Of a DNA stretch of 64,000 bases, positions 26,136 to 34,291 are shown piece after piece. The stretch comes from Pedobacter hiemivivus (GTDB taxonomy: Bacteria > Bacteroidota > Bacteroidia > Sphingobacteriales > Sphingobacteriaceae): contig NZ_SJSM01000003.1 of NCBI RefSeq assembly GCF_004331685.1, positions 1 to 64,000 on the forward strand, given 5' to 3'. Position numbers and translations under genes: made by a program. Positions within the stretch are counted from its first letter, which is position 1; every line of letters begins with the position of its first letter. A model generated the notes under the pieces. It was not told where the DNA came from. It made no database searches and saw only the letters and a list, made by a program, of their open reading frames with translations.

Positions 26136-26231
26136 TTCACACCTGGTTCACACATCCTTCACACCAAACCCACAAAAAGGTAGCTTTTTGTGAAGAAAGT
26201 GTGTGGAATGTGTGGACTATGTGAGGACTAC
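26136..26231. repeat. Hairpin flanked by inverted 11-bp-period repeats
   Basis: The left arm has three 11-bp units beginning TTCACAC (26136, 26147, 26158). A perfect hairpin CACAAAAAG-GTAG-CTTTTTGTG lies at 26171-26192. The right arm has four 11-bp units ending in GTGTGTGGAAT, GTGTGGACTAT and GTGAGGACTAC (26188-26231). The arms are roughly complementary, so the element could fold as one long imperfect stem. It lies just after the stop of the small gene at 26235 and may also act as its terminator, although no clean T-run is present. Confidence 0.55.
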
Positions 26232-26234
26232 TCC

Positions 26235-26534
26235 TTAAGCGTGACTAGTTTCTGGCTTAGGTTGATGTAGCGGGTATTTGTCATCATAAAGGATGCTGGT
26301 GGCCATAATCATGGGGTGGAGATATTCATAGAAAGCGATCAAATTAGCTCGTTCTACATTATTCAAAAATTCTTTTTTGGTATAATAACTTTGTGTCATC
26401 ATTTGGCGAAGGTATTCAAGACTATCGTCTAGTGAATAAACAGAAAAAAAAGATTTTAAGACTTCATTGGCAACTTCTTGTTGCTGGGCTTTGGTACCTG
26501 ATGGTCTTTTGTGTAGATACTGTTGGTGATTCAT
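26235..26534 (-). CDS. Small hypothetical protein, possible accessory family
   Basis: 99 residues from the ATG at 26534 (MNHQQYLHKRPSG). The frame stays open to 26651, but the extra 39 residues look like translated non-coding sequence, so the shorter start is preferred. The protein is helical and charged, with no known motif. The part LRQMMTQSYYTKKEF followed by NNVERANLIAFYEYL resembles the small protein at 58567-58857 (IREKAWQLYKGWVNNSVRF then FYTQLIEFINAAF), so both may belong to one unnamed family. This similarity was judged by eye. It sits in an accessory patch with ORF6N and repeats. Confidence 0.5.
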   Translation of the reverse strand: MNHQQYLHKRPSGTKAQQQEVANEVLKSFFSVYSLDDSLEYLRQMMTQSYYTKKEFLNNVERANLIAFYEYLHPMIMATSILYDDKYPLHQPKPETSHA

Positions 26535-26651
26535 ATGCTCATTTTTAAAGTTAAAAAAATGAGTCTCTGGGGATTTAGGAGCGGCTTGTGCTAGCTTCGT
26601 TTTTAAATGAAACGAAGGTGGACCATAGCAGACTCTACGTAAAACCGCCAT

Positions 26652-26987
26652 CTTTCGGGCTTCTGACGGCCTTGAACCAACGGATTACAATAGAGCCCAT
26701 AACGCTATAGTGCACCTTCAAAAGTACAACAATATTTGTTACGGGCATTAATCTATTGTCTCGGTTCGTATTGTCAGAATTTTGAAAGATGAGACTCTGA
26801 ATTAATACCTCATTTAAGAAGTAAATGATATGTTGTGCTATTTCTTTATTTCATTGGCCGGGGTTTTAGTTATTCTTAATTTATAGGGTGTTGCGTTTTT
26901 TAAAGATAAATAGAATATTTTAAATAAACATTATTTCTATAAAATTAACTATCGGTATTAAGTTGCTGATATACGGAAATGTAATGA
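26652..26987. other. Intergenic gap with no recognised gene
   Basis: About 336 bp, increasingly AT-rich towards 26987. I see no ORF, tRNA or strong hairpin that can be supported. It separates the accessory patch from the SDR gene. Confidence 0.5.
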
Positions 26988-27728
26988 TCAGGCATTCAAG
27001 CCACCATCAATTGTAATGGCAGTCCCTGTAATGAATCTTCCTTCTTCGCTGGCCAGATAGGCAACCAGGCCTGCAATATCTTCGCCTGTTCCATAGTCTG
27101 AAAGTGCCATTCGGCTTCTCAGAAAATCGGCCAGGTCGCTATCTGAAGGATTCATGTCGGTATTAATCGGACCTGGCTGCACAAGGTTTACAGTTATGCC
27201 CTTAGCGCCCAGATCTCTGGCTAGCCCTCTCGTAAAACCTTTAAGCGCGGCTTTACTCATGGTATATAAAGTGGTTTGAGGACTGACTGCGTTATCAGCC
27301 ATATTGCTGCCAATGGTGATGATCCTGCCATTGTTGGGCATATGGGGTGCTGCAGCAAGGGATGCTACATATACCGCCCGAACGTTTACTGCCATGATCT
27401 CTTCATAATCTTCGAGTGTATGTGATTCAAATTCCTTACCAATATAGATTCCTGCATTGCTCACCAGAATGTCAATGGGGCCAAGTTCTGCAATGGTTTT
27501 TTGAATGGCAGTTGTTAAGGCTTTCGGGTCGATACTGTCGGCTTCCACAGCAGAAGCCTGCCCGCCATTCGCCTTAATTTCTGCGGCTACTGCTTCTGCT
27601 TTTTCCCTGGATTTAGAATAGGTTAATACTACAGTTGCCCCCTCTTCTGCCAGTCTTTTGCTAATAGCTGCTCCCATTCCACGGCCACCGCCGGTAATAA
27701 ATGCGATCTTGTTTTCTAATCGTTTCAT
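26988..27728 (-). CDS. SDR-family NAD(P)-dependent oxidoreductase
   Basis: 246-residue classical short-chain dehydrogenase/reductase. Cofactor motif TGGGRGMGAAIS (13-24), NAG at about 89-91 (LVSNAGIYIG), and the catalytic Ser in TIGSNMAD with Tyr/Lys in YTMSKAALKG. The C-terminus (FITGTAITIDGGLNA) is typical of FabG-like members. The substrate is unknown; it resembles stand-alone reductases rather than the fatty-acid FabG, since the fab genes lie elsewhere. It is divergent from an HxlR regulator with an operator-like inverted repeat between them, so it is likely the regulator's target. Confidence 0.88.
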   Translation of the reverse strand: MKRLENKIAFITGGGRGMGAAISKRLAEEGATVVLTYSKSREKAEAVAAEIKANGGQASAVEADSIDPKALTTAIQKTIAELGPIDILVSNAGIYIGKEFESHTLEDYEEIMAVNVRAVYVASLAAAPHMPNNGRIITIGSNMADNAVSPQTTLYTMSKAALKGFTRGLARDLGAKGITVNLVQPGPINTDMNPSDSDLADFLRSRMALSDYGTGEDIAGLVAYLASEEGRFITGTAITIDGGLNA

Positions 27729-27773
27729 ACTATTTGTTATTGATTTCTATTCAAAAGTAGATACTAATACTTA

Positions 27774-27814
27774 TTTTTGTTAGTATACACTGAATTGTCA
27801 GGTACTAACAAAAA
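27774..27814. promoter_or_regulatory. Operator-like inverted repeat between SDR and HxlR genes
   Basis: Perfect 12-bp inverted arms TTTTTGTTAGTA (27774-27785) and TACTAACAAAAA (27803-27814) with a 17-bp spacer, centred in the 94-bp divergent region. A third TACTAA half-site lies just upstream at about 27762. The geometry fits a dimeric winged-helix regulator such as the adjacent HxlR protein. Confidence 0.65.
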
Positions 27815-27822
27815 GGTAAGAA

Positions 27823-28206
27823 ATGAGAAAGGAATCATCTACGAACACTATTAATGAAAAACAGATCAACGACAGTTGCGGTATGGCCTATTCATTATCT
27901 GTATTAGGAGGTAGATGGAAACCTGCAATACTTTGCAGGTTGATGCACCATACGATGCGCTACAGTGATTTGAAAAATTCGATAGAACTAATTTCTGAAA
28001 GGATGTTGGTTTCGCAATTGCGTGAACTGGAAGCTGATCAGGTGGTTAAGCGCACGGTATATCCGGTGGTTCCGCCTAGGGTAGAATACGAACTTACGCC
28101 GCTCGGGCTAAGTATGAGACCGATGCTGAAAGCCATGTCCGATTGGGGCAATCTGCATCGTAGCAAGGTTAATCCGGATGCCGATATTGTAGTGTCGGAC
28201 TTTTAG
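27823..28206 (+). CDS. HxlR-family winged-helix regulator
   Basis: 127 residues. The HxlR/MarR-like domain is clear: CGMAYSLSVLGGRWKPAILC (19-38), RYSDLKNSIELISERMLVSQ and the wing PRVEYELTPLG. Cys19, just before the first helix, is the position used for redox or electrophile sensing in characterised family members, so it might respond to aldehydes, quinones or similar stress. It is divergent from the SDR gene and 8 bp from the inverted-repeat operator, which suggests control of both genes. The ligand is unknown. Confidence 0.88.
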   Translation: MRKESSTNTINEKQINDSCGMAYSLSVLGGRWKPAILCRLMHHTMRYSDLKNSIELISERMLVSQLRELEADQVVKRTVYPVVPPRVEYELTPLGLSMRPMLKAMSDWGNLHRSKVNPDADIVVSDF

Positions 28207-28253
28207 TTGTTTGATGAGTTTTTCATATCGCACGGATCAACATTAAAGCAAAT

Positions 28254-28283
28254 AAAAAAGGGTGCCCTGGTTTTTGGGCACCC
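28254..28283 (-). terminator. Terminator of the DUF6600 gene
   Basis: 8-bp GC-rich stem GGGTGCCC / GGGCACCC with an 8-nt loop (28260-28283), followed on the minus strand by CTTTTTTATT. It lies 24 bp past the DUF6600 stop and may also stop read-through from the convergent HxlR gene. Confidence 0.8.
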
Positions 28284-28307
28284 AATTATACTAAATGATT
28301 TGTTCGG

Positions 28308-29687
28308 CTAGTTTCTGCCACCACGCGATGGTCTTTCACCACCACCTCTGCTTTCGCTGCTTCTGCCTTCACTACTTCTTTGCGGCTGTTGCTGCTGTAC
28401 ACGCTCTGGCCTTTGTTGTTGCTGTTGCGGTGCAGGTCTGCTTTCCTGACGTTGAGGTTGTTCCTGTCTTTGCGGACGAGGAGCCTCAGGTCTTTCTTGT
28501 TGCTGCTGAGGTTGTGGAGTCGGTCTGCTTTCTTGGCGTTGAGGCCTTTCCATTCTTTCCGGACGAGGTGATTCTGGCCTTTGCTGCGGCTGTGTTTGCG
28601 GCTGTTGCGTAGGTCTTTCCTGACGTGTTGGACGCTCTACTTGCGGCTGCGAAGGATTAACTTGTTGTGGCCGTTGTCCTGGGTTTTCCCTACTTGGTGT
28701 TACCCCCTCTGGCCTTTGAGGACGAGATCCAGGATTTTGAGGATTCTCATTCCTACCCGGTCTCGAGTTATTACCTTCTGTAGGTCTTGTATTTCCCTCC
28801 GGACGTGTAACATTTGGCCTATTGGTATTTCCTGGGTTTTCACCTCTCGAAGGACGACCTGTTACTGATCCATTGCCTGAAGGGTTTCTATCGCCTCTTA
28901 TTGTAGTAGCCCCTTCTTGTCTAATCGCTTCTCTCGGCCTTGCACTTACATTCGAATTGCCTCTGCTAGGTCTTGGTGTATAAATATTTACACTGTTTCC
29001 ACTGATGTTGGTTCTGCTCGGTCTGCCAGTGTTATTTACATTGTAAACCCTTACATCCTGTCTTGTGGCACGTCTGATATCATCAGCCCTTGGGCCAGAA
29101 TAATAAGTTCTGCTGTTGCGTACATAAGTGTTATTAATGATAACCGTGTTGTTTATGTAAACCGTATTTCTGCGCGAATAATACCTTGGGAAACTGTCGT
29201 AATAGATATTCCTTTGCGGTATGAATACCCACCATAAAGAAGGGATGTTAAAGCTGATGTTAATGTTCATGCCCGGACCCATTGGTGCCCATCCATAATA
29301 TCCATCTCCACTTCTCCAACTTACCCATGCCGGACCCCATGTGGTATCAGGAATCCAAACCCACTCATTGTAGTTGTTGTAAACCCATCTTCCATAGTGG
29401 AATGGAGCCCATCCCCAATCATAATTTGATACCCAAGTATTCCCATATTCAGTCATTACCCAACGACCGTTTGTGTAATAAGGTCTAAAATCGCCTTGCT
29501 GGCCTACGTCTGGTCTCCAAACGTAACCATATTGAGGATCCTGAATCCAGGTTCCGTAGGGAGACAGTTCATCATAAAAAGATTGTAACGACACATCGTC
29601 TCCCTGTGCCATAACCTTTTGTGTGGTCCCGGTTAGCATGAGCAGTAGCCCAAGTACTATAGCCGGTAATTTGATCATGTTTTTCAT
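28308..29687 (-). CDS. Secreted DUF6600-domain protein with a Gln/Arg/Pro-rich tail
   Basis: 459 residues. A signal peptide (about 1-27, LPAIVLGLLLMLTGTTQ then VMAQ) is followed by the DUF6600 region (about 30-175). This has repeated Trp/Tyr/Gly units such as LSPYGTWI, YGYVWRP, WGWAPFHYGRWVY and YYGWAPMGPG. A linker with many Tyr/Asn/Arg leads to a long low-complexity tail (about 225-459) made of Arg, Gln, Pro, Glu and Ser (PQRQESRP-type units). The tail is strongly basic and probably disordered. The protein is exported to the periplasm or outer membrane; function is unknown for the family. The repetitive tail is prone to length change by slippage. Confidence 0.85.
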   Translation of the reverse strand: MKNMIKLPAIVLGLLLMLTGTTQKVMAQGDDVSLQSFYDELSPYGTWIQDPQYGYVWRPDVGQQGDFRPYYTNGRWVMTEYGNTWVSNYDWGWAPFHYGRWVYNNYNEWVWIPDTTWGPAWVSWRSGDGYYGWAPMGPGMNINISFNIPSLWWVFIPQRNIYYDSFPRYYSRRNTVYINNTVIINNTYVRNSRTYYSGPRADDIRRATRQDVRVYNVNNTGRPSRTNISGNSVNIYTPRPSRGNSNVSARPREAIRQEGATTIRGDRNPSGNGSVTGRPSRGENPGNTNRPNVTRPEGNTRPTEGNNSRPGRNENPQNPGSRPQRPEGVTPSRENPGQRPQQVNPSQPQVERPTRQERPTQQPQTQPQQRPESPRPERMERPQRQESRPTPQPQQQQERPEAPRPQRQEQPQRQESRPAPQQQQQRPERVQQQQPQRSSEGRSSESRGGGERPSRGGRN

Positions 29688-29990
29688 TTTTGTGTGTGTT
29701 TAATTTACCTAACGCTTTTAACGTATCAATTTGAGTTCCAAAAACTGCGAATAGTTTAATGTATCTACTAAAATATTACATTGTGGTGTTTCTAAGTGCC
29801 CTAATTAAATTTGTTTATCTTGTGGTTAGGCCTATTTTAATTTAAAACTACTATATACAATTTACCGTTTTTCTGATGATGACGGTAGGTTTAAAAGCTA
29901 AGATTACTTATAGACCACACTATTTAAATGAGGAAATATGCGCTTTACCGCAAATAATTCTCTTCTTTTGCATACAAAATCATATTACGA
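29688..29990. other. Divergent promoter region, DUF6600 gene and RsmI-like gene
   Basis: 303 bp of AT-rich sequence. A TTCTTTTG element at 29963-29970, close to TAnnTTTG, could be the -7 of the methyltransferase gene starting at 29991. Nothing else is recognised. Confidence 0.35.
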
Positions 29991-30698
29991 ATGACAAAAG
30001 GTACATTATTTCTTATCCCTGTTCCTCTGGCAGAAAATGCAGCTCAAAAATCTTTTACTGCATTTCTTGGAGATACCATCAACTCTTTAAGTGTTTATAT
30101 TGTTGAAAATGAGAAGACTGCCCGGAAGTTCTTAAAAGAAGCGGGAATAACAATTCCGCAAAGCGATTTGACCGTCCATGATTATGGAAAACATAAGCGT
30201 AATGACTCTATGGTGCCTTATTTTAAGGAACTGATGACGGGAAAAGATGTTGGCTTGATGAGTGAGGCGGGTTGTCCAGGAATTGCTGATCCAGGTGCTG
30301 ATGTAATTTTGGAAGCACACAAACGTGGGATAAAGGTAGTGCCTTTGGTAGGCCCTAGTTCTATTTTGTTGGCTTTAATGGCCTCAGGATTTAATGGACA
30401 GAGCTTTACCTTTAATGGTTATCTGCCAATTGATAAAGTGGAAAGAGGAAAGCGCATTAAAGAATTGGAGCAACTGGCAAAAGCGAAAAAGCAGACTCAG
30501 ATTTTTATTGAAACGCCATTCCGTAATAACCACCTTTTCGAAGATATTCTTAAAAATACAACTGCACAAACACAGCTTTGCGTGGCCTGTAATTTAACTG
30601 GAGAAGATGAGTTTGTAAAAACGATGTCGGTTGGTCAGTGGAAGCAGGAGCGGATTGATCTCCATAAAAAACCGACTATATTTTTGATATACGCTTAG
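29991..30698 (+). CDS. RsmI-like SAM-dependent methyltransferase
   Basis: 235 residues of the tetrapyrrole-methylase superfamily. It shows GTLFLIPVPLAE at the N-terminus, the GLMSEAGCPGIADPGADV loop and PLVGPSSILLALMASG. These are the hallmarks of RsmI, which methylates the 2'-OH of C1402 in 16S rRNA. Bacteroidota often carry two such paralogues, and this one is shorter than the roughly 280-residue RsmI, lacking its C-terminal extension. The target is therefore uncertain. It is convergent with nadD, overlapping it by 4 bp at the stops. Confidence 0.82.
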   Translation: MTKGTLFLIPVPLAENAAQKSFTAFLGDTINSLSVYIVENEKTARKFLKEAGITIPQSDLTVHDYGKHKRNDSMVPYFKELMTGKDVGLMSEAGCPGIADPGADVILEAHKRGIKVVPLVGPSSILLALMASGFNGQSFTFNGYLPIDKVERGKRIKELEQLAKAKKQTQIFIETPFRNNHLFEDILKNTTAQTQLCVACNLTGEDEFVKTMSVGQWKQERIDLHKKPTIFLIYA

Positions 30699-31270
30699 CG
30701 GTACATGTTTTTGCTGTCGATAAATGAAAGTACTTTGTCTGGGACAAAGTACTGTACATTTTTGCCAGCTGCAATTCCTTTACGGATAAAGGTTGACGAA
30801 ATATCCATTTGAGGGGTATCTGTGATCTTAACTGAGGGATGATCGGCCCATTCCGACAGGTCTACCCCGGGTCTGGGATAGACATAAATCTCGTAGTTTT
30901 TTAAAATAATCTCGTAGTTTTTCCACTTTTTAAAAGAGGCTAGATTATCTGCGCCCATAATTAGTGCAAACTCTTTTCCGGGGTATTTTTCTTGTAGATA
31001 CGCCAGCGTATCAATGGTATAGGAGGGCTGAGGCAGACTAAATTCAATATCGCTGACTTTAATCCTATCAGATGTTTCTGTCGCCAACTTTGCCATTTCC
31101 AGCCTATCGTACATATTCGAAAGGCTGTTTCTGTTTTTTAATGGGTTGTGCGGAGAAACGACCAGCCACACTTCTTTAAGTCCGGAAAAACCGGCCATGT
31201 AATTGGCTATAATTAAATGACCAATATGGATGGGGTTAAAGGAGCCAAAGAAGAGTCCGGTTTTCATCAA
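30695..31270 (-). CDS. nadD: Nicotinate-nucleotide adenylyltransferase
   Basis: 191 residues with the nucleotidyltransferase motif GSFNPIHIGHL (9-19) and the C-terminal ISSTFIRK motif (about 157-164). It makes deamido-NAD from nicotinate mononucleotide and ATP in the cytoplasm. Start ATG at 31270, one base after the gmk stop. It is the third gene of the yicC-gmk-nadD run, a common Bacteroidota order. It overlaps the convergent methyltransferase gene by 4 bp. Confidence 0.93.
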   Translation of the reverse strand: MMKTGLFFGSFNPIHIGHLIIANYMAGFSGLKEVWLVVSPHNPLKNRNSLSNMYDRLEMAKLATETSDRIKVSDIEFSLPQPSYTIDTLAYLQEKYPGKEFALIMGADNLASFKKWKNYEIILKNYEIYVYPRPGVDLSEWADHPSVKITDTPQMDISSTFIRKGIAAGKNVQYFVPDKVLSFIDSKNMYR

Positions 31271-31271
31271 T

Positions 31272-31853
31272 CTATATTAACGGGTTATTTTTTATAAAAT
31301 CTCCTACTAATTTTTCGGCTTCAAGACAGGCTGTTTCTAAATCGAAGTTTTTAAGGACCACGTCAAATTTATCAGCGTAAGCCAACTCTTTTTCGGCCTT
31401 TACAAAGCGCTCTTGAAGTTTTTCGGCACTATCAGTACCTCGACCTGTTAAACGTTCTTTTAAGATCTCTAATGAGGGGGGCTGGACAAAAATAGCCAGG
31501 GCATCCTCTTCATATTTACGTTTTAAGCGCAAACCGCCTTCAACATCAATGTCAAATATAACATGCTGGTCATTGTCCCAGATGCGTTGAATTTCTGATC
31601 TTAAAGTGCCGTAAAAAGTACCCTTATAAACTTCTTCAAACTCAACAAACTCTTGGTGCGCTATTTTATGTAGAAAATCTTCTTTAGAAATGAAATAATA
31701 ATCTTTTTCGTTTTTTTCATCGCCACGTGACTCACGTGTAGTGGCAGAAATGGAGAAACTTAAAGATGGAAACTTCGTAAGCAAATGTTTAACGATAGTG
31801 GTTTTGCCTGCTCCCGAGGGGGCAGAAAATATAATTAATTTACCTTGTTTCAT
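31272..31853 (-). CDS. gmk: Guanylate kinase
   Basis: 193 residues. P-loop SAPSGAGKTTIVKHL (about 10-24), the GMP-binding segment SISATTRESRGDE and the lid region around GRGTDSAEKLQERF. It phosphorylates GMP to GDP. It lies 6 bp after yicC and 1 bp before nadD on the minus strand, so it is part of one operon. Confidence 0.95.
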   Translation of the reverse strand: MKQGKLIIFSAPSGAGKTTIVKHLLTKFPSLSFSISATTRESRGDEKNEKDYYFISKEDFLHKIAHQEFVEFEEVYKGTFYGTLRSEIQRIWDNDQHVIFDIDVEGGLRLKRKYEEDALAIFVQPPSLEILKERLTGRGTDSAEKLQERFVKAEKELAYADKFDVVLKNFDLETACLEAEKLVGDFIKNNPLI

Positions 31854-31859
31854 TGGTAC

Positions 31860-32735
31860 TTACAAAACGTTTAATAATTGTTCTTTAATCTTTTCCAGTT
31901 CCTCTTTCATTCCAACAACCAATTGTTGAATCTGGGCATCATTGGCTTTAGCACCCATGGTATTTATCTCACGGCCAATCTCTTGTGAGATGAAGCCTAG
32001 CTTTTTACCATTGGCATCTTTGCTTTTTAAAGTGTCGGTAAAATAATCACAGTGACTTCTTAAGCGGATTTTCTCTTCGGTAATGTCTAATTTGTCGATA
32101 TAATAAATCAATTCCTGTTCTAAACGGTTTTGATCTACGTTGATCTTGCCCACGTTTTCTTCTAAAAACTGGTTTAAACGAGCTTTGATTAGTGGGATTC
32201 TAAGTGGCTCTAATACTTCGATCTGGCTAAAAAAGGCAAGGATATTTTTAACTCTTAGCTCCAAATCAGCTTTTAAAACAGCACCTTCGGTTTCTCTAAA
32301 TAGGTTGAAACTAGCCAAAGCTTTAGTAAAAGTATTGTTCAGGATCATCCAGTCATTTTCACTTACCTCGTCATCAACATAACTAATTACATCAGGGAAA
32401 TTAAGCACTGCTTGTAAAAGATTGCTTGAATTTGCACCTAAGTTGATGTTGATTTCTTCTAGTTGCTTGTAATATTTGCTTAGTAAAGCAGCATTGATGG
32501 TCGCGCCTTTTAAAGCTTCTTCGCCACGTTCAATATTTATGGAAACACTTACTTTTCCGCGTTCAATATCTTTACTACAAACATTGCGCAATAGCAATTC
32601 CTTATCAGAAAAGGCTTTAGGAAGCTTTAAATTGAGCTCCAAAAACTTACTATTTAAGGATTTTATCTCTACAACGAATTTTACATTCTGATGATCTGCA
32701 GAGGCCAGGCCGTATCCTGTCATTGATTTTATCAT
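31860..32735 (-). CDS. yicC: YicC/YloC-family endoribonuclease
   Basis: 291 residues from the ATG at 32735 (MIKSMTGYG, the invariant family start). An ATG two codons upstream adds nothing typical. The N-terminal SMTGYG and the C-terminal segment GKKLGFISQEIGREINTMGAKAND are family hallmarks. YicC proteins are metal-dependent endoribonucleases linked to stationary-phase and sRNA turnover in E. coli. It is the first gene of yicC-gmk-nadD. Confidence 0.92.
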   Translation of the reverse strand: MIKSMTGYGLASADHQNVKFVVEIKSLNSKFLELNLKLPKAFSDKELLLRNVCSKDIERGKVSVSINIERGEEALKGATINAALLSKYYKQLEEININLGANSSNLLQAVLNFPDVISYVDDEVSENDWMILNNTFTKALASFNLFRETEGAVLKADLELRVKNILAFFSQIEVLEPLRIPLIKARLNQFLEENVGKINVDQNRLEQELIYYIDKLDITEEKIRLRSHCDYFTDTLKSKDANGKKLGFISQEIGREINTMGAKANDAQIQQLVVGMKEELEKIKEQLLNVL

Positions 32736-32836
32736 GTGCAAAGATATAATTTATTGGCTTTCTCTGCCCATTTAACTTTTTTTAACTAAGGTAATTACTA
32801 AACAATGGCTATTTTTACAGCTATAAATAACCAATA

Positions 32837-33556
32837 ATGAAGTTTAATTCTTTAAATATTTTATTGTTTTGGGCATTTTTTCTGATCTCCATCCCTGCTG
32901 TTATGGCGCAAGATTTTTTATTGGGAGGGGTTATATTTGAAAAAGGGACTTCAAATCGCATCGCTGCATCGGAGGTTATCAATAAACGGAGTGGCTTTAG
33001 GGTAGTAAGTAGTGACTTTGGCTTGTTCCAGATCAGAGCATCTATAGGAGATACGCTTTTGGTAATTAAAAGAGACTTTTCTGATGCTGAGGTTGTTGTG
33101 GCCAATAATAAGGATCTTGCGATTTATTTAGAGCGGGGAAAGATGCTTAGAGAGGTGAACATTAGCGGACAAACTAAAAAACAAGAACTCCAGGATTTGA
33201 AAAGGGATTATAGAAATAAAGGCTCTTTTTATCAGGGTAAACCACCATTTTTATCTTTTTTGTTTATGCCCTTAACTGCGGTTTATGAGCTGTTTGGTAG
33301 AACACCTAAGAATGCGAGACGATTTGGACGTTATTATGAAACAGAAATGCAGCAGAGCCGCATTGATGGGTTCTTTAATGAGTATTTGATACAAAACAAT
33401 ACTGACCTGAAAGGGGCTGATCTGGAGAAATTTATGCTAGATTATAGACCGGAGTACGAAAAAGCAAAAAATTGGGCGGAGTATGATGCTATCAAATACA
33501 TCAGAGATTCGTATAAAAAGTATACAGATACGCTAGGAAAACCTATTAAGAATTAG
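32837..33556 (+). CDS. Secreted protein with a carboxypeptidase-regulatory-like domain
   Basis: 239 residues. A signal peptide (ILLFWAFFLISIPAVMAQ, to about residue 25) is followed by a beta-sandwich of the carboxypeptidase-D regulatory-like type (about 27-110: GGVIFEKGTSNRIAASEV, then GLFQIRASIGDTLLVI and REVNIS). This domain is common at the N-terminus of Bacteroidota surface proteins. The second half is helical and Tyr/Arg-rich with no known motif. It probably acts in the periplasm or at the outer membrane. It is convergent with rnc, overlapping by 4 bp. Confidence 0.75.
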   Translation: MKFNSLNILLFWAFFLISIPAVMAQDFLLGGVIFEKGTSNRIAASEVINKRSGFRVVSSDFGLFQIRASIGDTLLVIKRDFSDAEVVVANNKDLAIYLERGKMLREVNISGQTKKQELQDLKRDYRNKGSFYQGKPPFLSFLFMPLTAVYELFGRTPKNARRFGRYYETEMQQSRIDGFFNEYLIQNNTDLKGADLEKFMLDYRPEYEKAKNWAEYDAIKYIRDSYKKYTDTLGKPIKN

Positions 33557-34281
33557 ATAGATAAGGCTTCGCAGGTTTTTTCTGCAGCTAATTTTTCCGC
33601 ATTTTTCTTGTTGTAGTCCCTTCCAATACCATAACTCTCGCCTTCAATAACCGCCTGAATGCTGAATAATTTAGGGCTTTCGCCTTCTAGATTCGGGATC
33701 AGATCAAAGGTGATATCTTTTCCATGGCGTTGGCACCATTCAATCAGTTTACTTTTGAAATTGGTTTCTGTAAGCTCAAGGGTATGGATGTCAATATAGG
33801 GTTTAACAATCCTTTTAAGCAGGAAATCTTTAGTGTAATTATAGCCTTTATCTAAATAAACGGCACCAATAAGGGCTTCAAAGGCATCTCCAAGCATAGA
33901 ATGATGCTTGGTTTGAACGTTAACGGCTTTTTGATCAAATACAATCAGCTGATCGAATCCCATTTTACGGGCAAGTTGATTTAAATTGGCACGATTTACA
34001 ATTTTAGAACGCATTTCGGTTAGAAATCCTTCTTCTTTGTAAGGGTAGCTTTTAAAGAGTAATTCGGCTATTACAGAGCCCAGGATGGCATCGCCTAAAA
34101 ATTCAAGACGTTCATTGCTGCTTCGGGTTCCATTTTTTAAAACTTTTGCCACAGACCTGTGCCTGAATGCCATTTTATACAAAACAGCATTTCCAGGCAC
34201 AAAGCCTAATATGTTTTTCAACTTTCTTATAAAGACCTTATCAGGTGAAAGATAAAGCTTATAGAGATCAAATAATGGCAT
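33553..34281 (-). CDS. rnc: Ribonuclease III
   Basis: 242 residues. The RNase III signature NERLEFLGDAILG (about 54-66) and a second acidic cluster (LGDAFEALIGAVYLD) give the metal-binding catalytic centre. The C-terminal double-stranded RNA-binding domain spans about residues 170-240. It processes rRNA precursors and structured mRNAs. It is 10 bp downstream of fabF. The acpP-fabF-rnc order is well conserved in Bacteroidota. Confidence 0.95.
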   Translation of the reverse strand: MPLFDLYKLYLSPDKVFIRKLKNILGFVPGNAVLYKMAFRHRSVAKVLKNGTRSSNERLEFLGDAILGSVIAELLFKSYPYKEEGFLTEMRSKIVNRANLNQLARKMGFDQLIVFDQKAVNVQTKHHSMLGDAFEALIGAVYLDKGYNYTKDFLLKRIVKPYIDIHTLELTETNFKSKLIEWCQRHGKDITFDLIPNLEGESPKLFSIQAVIEGESYGIGRDYNKKNAEKLAAEKTCEALSI

Positions 34282-34291
34282 TAATTATTTC

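Noticed and set aside
26535..26651. N-terminal extension of the small protein to an earlier ATG at 26651.
   Set aside because: The extra 39 residues have non-coding composition, and the internal ATG at 26534 gives a more protein-like start.
25329..26651. Prophage remnant suggested by the ORF6N gene.
   Set aside because: No integrase, structural or lysis genes and no attachment-site repeats are nearby. Lone ORF6N genes are common in Bacteroidota chromosomes.
26652..26720. A tRNA-like stretch (minus strand, with GGTTCAAGG) upstream of the small gene at 26235.
   Set aside because: No acceptor or T-stem pairing could be formed around it, so it is not called a tRNA.
28308..29687. Long plus-strand reading frames opposite the DUF6600 gene.
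   Set aside because: They are shadows of the low-complexity coding sequence and have no independent start or family match.
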